From Areca catechu (Eukaryota > Streptophyta > Magnoliopsida > Arecales > Arecaceae), in assembly GCA_021397845.1 (NCBI GenBank), contig CM038040.1, positions 45,465,088 through 45,529,087 on the forward strand: DNA of 64,000 nucleotides, given 5' to 3'. Within the stretch, counting starts at the first letter, position 1. Each line of letters starts with the position of its first letter. Made by a program: the position numbers and the translations under genes. Positions 59,201-64,000 of the stretch are shown piece by piece. The notes under the pieces were generated by a model. It searched no databases and was not told the origin of the DNA. It worked only from the letters and a program-made list of their open reading frames with translations.

Positions 59201-61373
59201 CCCGATATGATTGATATCACACATATGCGCAGCAGAGGTCTGCAACCAGGAGAAGAATTACTACCAGAAACTGGTGGATTATGCTATTTCTGCTGGAAGT
59301 TTCTTAAAGTGATTTGATTGTTTTAACTTGGTATCTGATGATTGCACTCCTAACTGTTGTTTCATGTCTTGCAGTTTCTGGTGGCGAGAAGATGGAACCT
59401 ACCCATGTTGCTGCAAGTGAAGATATTGTTTCAAAACTTTCAGGCATGGGCTTCAATTATCTCCATTGTCAGAAAGCTGCCATTAACACCTCAAATGCTG
59501 GAGTTGAAGAAGCAATGAATTGGTTGCTATCCCACATGAATGATCCAGGTTTGTGTTTTAGAAATATTGAACATATGAGCTAGTTGCTTTAGATCTAGAT
59601 GTACAGGAGGTAATCAAGAATGCGACTGGTTGGAGCTTATTTATTTTAAAATTGTAGTTCGATAAAAAATAAACTAGCCTTTGATTTCATTTGTTTCACC
59701 ATTTGCAGATATAGATGATCCAATTTCTCATGATTCAAAAACTGTGGAGCTTATGTCTATTGATGAAACAAGTGTTGAAACTTTGATATCATTTGGATTT
59801 CAAGATGAGGTTGCTCGAAAAGCATTGAAGGCCTCTGTAAGATCTTTATTTAATTTACCATCTCATATGAGTGATTCTGGTAACTAGTGTTGATATGATG
59901 CAATCCTTTGTCTACATGAAATACAAATTTTCTCATGCTTGCTATTGCTTATAGCTCCTTCTCAGGCCTCGTAATATTTTAATGTTTTTGATCTCACCCT
60001 GAATCCTTGTCTGCTCCTTTGTTAGAGCGAGATACTCCTCCAACACCCCCTCCCCCCAGTGAACTAATTGCATCTCAGTTTAATTTTTGCTAGGGTGGGA
60101 GCATCGAGAAAGCCACGGATTGGATATTTAGCCACCCGGAAGTTTCTAGCTCAGTGGATACGGATGCTACATCAAGTAGCATGCAGGCTGGTGATCCAGG
60201 AGTACCAGATGGAAGTGGCAGTTAGTTTCTTTAATCTCCTAAACTTTTCTGTCAAGCATATGAGAATTAGGAATTTCTTGCATTTACGTTAGTTTTCTTG
60301 TGCATTTATTTTTTCTCCTTCATGTTTCAAGCTTGTCATGAATTTTTTGACTTTGGAGACCTTTTCCTATGTTAAAACTTTAACATCTGTAATTCTCTTG
60401 TCCATGCTGCCTGACAAATCGTTCTTTGCCTCGCGAGGGGCTGGGAAGCTAGTACATTTGTGGCTTTAAGGTGAATAAGCCAGAATTTGTACCATGGAGT
60501 AATTGCTGGTAGCCCAGATTGCTAAGCACATTTGTCTGTTATTTGTCTGAAAATGTGCATGTCACTTGAAATTTCTCAAATTTTCATCAAGATCCAGAGA
60601 TCATAGATGCACATATTAACATGTCTTCTGTATCCTCAATATAGCTGTATATTTTGTGGACATTAGTCTCCAACAATGGGATCTAATACTGAAGTGAATC
60701 TGTAGGTGTTGTTTCTTCTTTTGTAGAGAGAAGGTGTGCAGGTGGGGGGTGGGGAGGGCTAGGGGGGTGCAATTGTTTTTCTTGCCCTTGTTCTGTCTTA
60801 TGCAGTTTGACTTATTTTGCATAATTTTGATATATCATTAACATTGTTTGTTTAGGTCATTCTCCAGGAGGTAAACAAAATAATTATGTGCATCATATCT
60901 TCTAGTTGTTTAATGTTTTGAATCTGGCTTTGGGGATTAGATTTTGTTCTCCTGTTTCAAAGAAAATAAGCAGCAATTGTTCTTGCTTGGGTAAAAGATC
61001 ATGCTAAAGATTCTGCCTGTTCTTTGTTTTATACTTCTCCTAGTGTCCATACTGTTACACTTTTATCTTGTGAACTCTTTAATGCTTCGTCTTGGATGAA
61101 GTGTATTCATCTTTAGAAGGATGAGTTGTCTGGGAGTTCCTTTCAACCATGTTTGACCTAATTCAAGATTTAACGGACATTATTTTTCTTGCAGGATACA
61201 AGCTCATGGCACTGATTAGCCACATAGGCACCTCCACTCAATGTGGGCACTATGTGGCTCATGTGTATAAAGATGGGAGATGGGTAATCTTTAATGACAG
61301 CAAGGTTGGTGCATCAGTCGACCCACCCAAGGACATGGGGTACCTTTATTTCTTTGAGAGGATAGACAGCTAA
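41968..61373 (+). CDS. UBP14: Ubiquitin carboxyl-terminal hydrolase 14 (isopeptidase T/USP5-type), complete, 20 exons
   Basis: Cysteine protease that takes apart unanchored polyubiquitin chains; Arabidopsis UBP14 is essential for embryo development. Exons: 41968-42063, 42163-42334, 45843-45955, 46040-46376, 50490-50584, 52322-52455, 52533-52589, 52682-52759, 53909-53963, 54037-54078, 54936-55016, 57612-57810, 57895-57952, 58049-58171, 58968-59056, 59184-59273, 59375-59548, 59709-59836, 60094-60220, 61195-61373. All introns are GT-AG and all phases fit, giving 2427 nt or about 808 residues (the family is near 800). Start MELLRSHLSKV; an in-frame ATG five codons upstream (41953) is a less likely start. 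UBP zinc finger from about residue 178 (GWKCSKCDK, ILCGRRNWDGSGGNNHAVEH). Cys box NLGNSCYMASTMQ with catalytic Cys about 317. Two UBA domains at about 620-660 and 680-725 (GMGFNYLHCQKAA, SFGFQDEVARKAL). His box QCGHYVAH with catalytic His about 768, then WVIFND. All key residues are present. Confidence 0.97.
43691..44960. mobile_element. hAT-like non-autonomous element containing a nested MITE
   Basis: Left end tagggctatcaaacaaatga. Right end, in reverse complement, taaggattgtaaacaattaa followed by atgagc. These match each other imperfectly and resemble TAGGGCTGTCAAAC-type hAT termini. Words such as gagcttgggttg and ttgagctt support this. No 8-bp target duplication could be confirmed. Inside there is also a 60-bp tandem step: taaaataatacttaaaaatt recurs at 44166 and 44226. 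Confidence 0.4.
43748..44029. mobile_element. Tourist-like hairpin MITE, 282 bp
   Basis: Ends gggcttgtttggatggttgg and, in reverse complement, gggcctgtttggatggttgg. TTA lies on both sides (43745-43747 and 44030-44032). The two halves are nearly complementary along most of the length (for example cctatgtctacaac against gttgtagacatagg), so the transcript or single strand would fold into a long hairpin. Non-autonomous PIF/Harbinger type. Confidence 0.85.
48342..48395. repeat. (TC)n(AC)n microsatellite
   Basis: tctctctc... passes directly into acacac..., about 50 bp in UBP14 intron 4. Confidence 0.95.
49096..49120. repeat. (TA)n microsatellite
   Basis: About 12 TA units in UBP14 intron 4. Confidence 0.95.
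50585..52321 (+). other. UBP14 intron 5 (1.7 kb)
   Basis: No gene seen. It has a T-run at about 51257-51275. The minus-strand ORF at 51007-51231 is not recognisable. Confidence 0.7.
52760..53908 (+). other. UBP14 intron 8 (1.1 kb)
   Basis: AT-rich, with a G-run of about 12 at 53086-53098. No gene or recognisable repeat otherwise. Confidence 0.7.
55574..56562 (-). mobile_element. Dispersed non-autonomous repeat, copy 4 (reverse orientation)
   Basis: The right end, read in reverse complement, is aaaatcaggtttgccaaacc, like the start of the copy at 8607. It continues with ggttcaagacatgccgaacc and a segment (gcatgaaattcggaacacc) shared with the copy at 1746. The purine/pyrimidine-rich body gives low-complexity ORFs on both strands. 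An A-run of about 30 followed by GAA repeats lies at 56209-56250. Confidence 0.55.
56209..56250. repeat. Poly-A run and (GAA)n
   Basis: About 30 A residues followed by agaagaagaagaag inside the fourth dispersed repeat copy. Confidence 0.9.
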
Positions 61374-64000
61374 ACTGAGCAAAACTGACTGCTGGAAATC
61401 TTTAAGCAGCTAAACTCTTAGCAACAGTTGAGGAGATAAAAGCACTTAAAGTGACAGGTGATGTTAGGTAAATTCTCCCTGTGCCACCATTTCCCAGTGA
61501 ACAAGTTCTGATGCATCATGCTCGTTTGGAGAAATAAAACCTTCTGTCACCAAAACTTTTTCCATCGGTTGACATCCTTTTTGCTGATATATTTGATATG
61601 GTTTCAAGCAGTTGGTGATTAATAGTTAAACAGAATACAGAGTTCATAAAAGTTTGTAGGACTCGTTGCTTGTAGTCATTGTTCCATGTGCATTAATACT
61701 CTGAACTGATGCTACCTGCCTTTGTGGATCCTGTCCTTTGCTAACCCAGCTTAGGAAAAAGAATCATTGCATTGGTTGAATGAAAAGGAAGACAATTAAC
61801 ACTGATTACTGACTTCATTTTCTTGAAGGATTTATTGGATCACTTTGTATGTGCATTTCTAGCAATGTGGGATTTTGGCTTTGTGAAAAGACATTATGCT
61901 TATTTTAAGTTCTAGAATGACTTATCACAATGTTATCATGAGTTTGTCATTATGATATTTGGATGTTCCATTACAACATTCATGGTTACCAAGCTAGAGA
62001 TCTTTTCAGCATCCAGAATCTATTCCTTTTGAATTAGGAGTCCATAGCATGATTCTCTGGATCTACTATTTCATGAGTTTCTCACTTCACAAATTGTGTT
62101 TATTACCGGTTTTCCCCCTGCACGGTCCTACATGATTATGTGTGTGTGGGCTGATATACTTAATTGAAGCATTCAAAAGAAAGCTTCCAAGGGCGGATCA
62201 TAATAGCTTCCTGTATGGGATTTGCTTATGCTTTCTCAAACCAGCGTTCCATGTAAGTGCTCTTAAGGAACACTTGTTTGGTTTGGATATACTAAAGCAA
62301 TTTTCATGTCCATTTGATTTCAATAAATTTGGATAGCTTTACCTTGAATTAAGCTTTCCTGGAATTTGGATCTGAATAGAGTGGCATGACCCAGAAGATC
62401 ATTCTTTTTGTTTTGTGGTTGAATCTATGGTTAGCCTATTAATTTATCTAATCACGCTTTTGCTGTTTGCTCCGGTAATTAGACAGGAAAAATTGGGATA
62501 ACTGAGATTAGTTAGTTAATTAGATCGAATGGTTTGATGATCCGGATTGTTTGCTTTCTCAGCTCGGTTGTTTTTTGTTTGTTTGTTGCTTTTTGGTTTG
62601 GGGGTCCTAAAAGCTAGGTTCATACTTGTCCCTAAATGCTTGATTCATGCTGTCTTAACGAGCTTCCCATCTACTTCTATGCCGAGTGTAATGGTGGATG
62701 CTCTGGTTCATGTGACGTTATACCATGTCTTAACGAGCTTCCCATCATTTTTTATATCCTTGCTAGCAACTAGCAACATCCGACGTTCGTGGGAAGCAGG
62801 ACAGCTGGCTGTCATTTCAGTGCTTGAATTATGTCTCGAATGAACCCATTTTTTCCTTTCCTTTCCTTTCTGATGCACATCTTTATTACAGGACGGTCAG
62901 GATGTGCTTGGTAAAGAAACATTATCTTTACCATTCTAATAAGGGGAAACCTCGATGGGTATTTATTTGATTTCCTTTGATCATGCCCCCCAAGTCTGTT
63001 TGAATGGCTTCATGCCCAGTCTTCGCCTGTTTATCTCTGGACGTTGCATAATTTGATGCAACAAGCGGGAATGGGAAGAAGTGGTTTCTGCTCTAATCAT
63101 TTAGTTGGGAAGGGTTTCATTTCCATTCTTTTGGAATGGGAATGTTTTAATATTTCAGAATTCAATTCCAATTTTTTCTTAACGTGCAAATCCTACTTCG
63201 ATTTCAGCTGAGTCAAACGCATTTGAAGAATATGGCCATTCAATCGATTCTGATTTCGACTCTATTTCATTTCAGTTCTGATTATCAAATATACCTTAAG
63301 ATTAGTTTCTGGTTAAATAAATGATTATATTCTGCAGTTGTTCCTGCCTATGATCCCTTTGTGCAATGGCTGTATATTCGCGCCGATTTTTTTTTCTTGC
63401 AAGTTTCACATGGTACTACTTGTAGACCTTTCTCTGCATCACCTCGTTTTCATTATGCTATCTACATCTAAGAAAAATAGCTTGTAGGCTGAATTATGTC
63501 CAATCTTTTCAGGATTTCCATGGTTGGTCGTCTTGGAAGTTGTTCGGATAATCCATCATGAATGCTAACACCATGATGTAATGCCTCTAGCATTGTATAA
63601 GTAAAGCCTCACTTGTCTTCTCTTCCTTGACGGATGCTAACACCCTTAGCTAGGTGTTTTTCAAATATTATAATGCAATCAGCCTAGAGTTAATCCAGAT
63701 ATTGTAGAAGACACAGAAATAGAAAATAATTTTTTGGAACGACCATTAATTCCATTTTTCTTATTACTAAACCAAATGTGGTAATAATTATATATTTCCA
63801 TGACTTATGGTACATGTTATAGGTAACTACATGATGAACAATCTTTCATTATTGAATTTATTGGAGGCAGCGGCAAGCATTTTCTAGATGGAGAGAGGGC
63901 AACTGTGAATGTGTTCTCTCTAATTAGAGGTTATTAGCTTTGGAGTCTGTTAAGTCTCTTAGATTTCACAAAGGTTTGTACATCAATTTCTAATAGCATT
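61374..64000 (+). other. UBP14 3' UTR and downstream sequence
   Basis: After the stop at 61371-61373 an AATAAA at 61533-61538 is a candidate polyadenylation signal. No further gene is recognised up to the window end. ORFs at 62142-62336 and 62547-62843 lack motifs. A 21-base exact repeat (tgtcttaacgagcttcccat, then c) occurs at 62651-62671 and 62726-62746. Confidence 0.6.
61533..61538 (+). terminator. Candidate UBP14 polyadenylation signal AATAAA
   Basis: AATAAA lies 160 bases after the stop codon in an otherwise uninformative AT-rich 3' region. Plant signals are loose, so this is only a candidate. Confidence 0.35.

Noticed and set aside
62547..62843. 98-codon ORF downstream of UBP14
   Set aside because: Hydrophobic, no motif, includes the 21-base repeat, and no gene-like context.

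Overview
This is a stretch of plant nuclear genome. It shows GT-AG introns from under 100 bp to over 4 kb, LTR retrotransposons, MITEs and microsatellites. It holds no bacterial-type operon, CRISPR array or phage. The gene sequences and the very long, transposon-filled introns suggest a monocot, possibly a palm; that placement is inference.

Two host genes frame the window and point away from each other. On the left, on the minus strand, is the 5' half of an RRC1/SR140 (U2-associated SURP-domain splicing factor) gene. It starts at 21596, its last exon in view ends at 3120, and it leaves through the left edge. On the right, on the plus strand, is a complete UBP14 (isopeptidase T/USP5-type deubiquitinase) gene. 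It has 20 exons from 41968 to 61373, encodes about 808 residues, and reads cleanly through every splice junction. The exons of the splicing-factor gene, in contrast, carry several one-base indels.

The roughly 20 kb between the two start codons is a transposon nest. From left to right it contains: a decayed LINE ORF1 (22.6-23.9 kb); a probable solo LTR of a copia element in reverse orientation (24.0-25.2 kb); a plus-strand, GC-rich Ty3/gypsy Tat-like fragment with a 'putative gypsy type transposon' ORF (25.3-30.3 kb); a copia (SIRE/Maximus-like) internal region without LTRs (30.3-35.1 kb); and a second Tat-like fragment in the opposite orientation (35.1-41.5 kb). That second fragment is broken by a 1601-bp LTR-like insertion with an exact 5-bp target duplication. 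A hAT-like remnant lies just before the UBP14 promoter.

Smaller elements sit in the introns: two Harbinger/Tourist-type MITEs with TAA or TTA target duplications, two hAT-like non-autonomous elements, and four copies of a purine-rich dispersed repeat. Three tandem duplications (13-15 kb, 18.8-19.1 kb, 37-39 kb) differ between copies largely by single-base indels. Together with the frame breaks in the left gene, this suggests assembly or polishing errors in the left half at least as strongly as biology.

The two genes have no direct functional link visible here. One acts in pre-mRNA splicing and light signalling, the other in recycling unanchored ubiquitin chains. Both have AAACCCTA telo-boxes in or near their 5' leaders. 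I did not find a convincing new biological system. The most informative structures are the LTR insertion with an internal empty-site control, the mirrored Tat fragments around a copia core, and the exon-containing tandem duplication.
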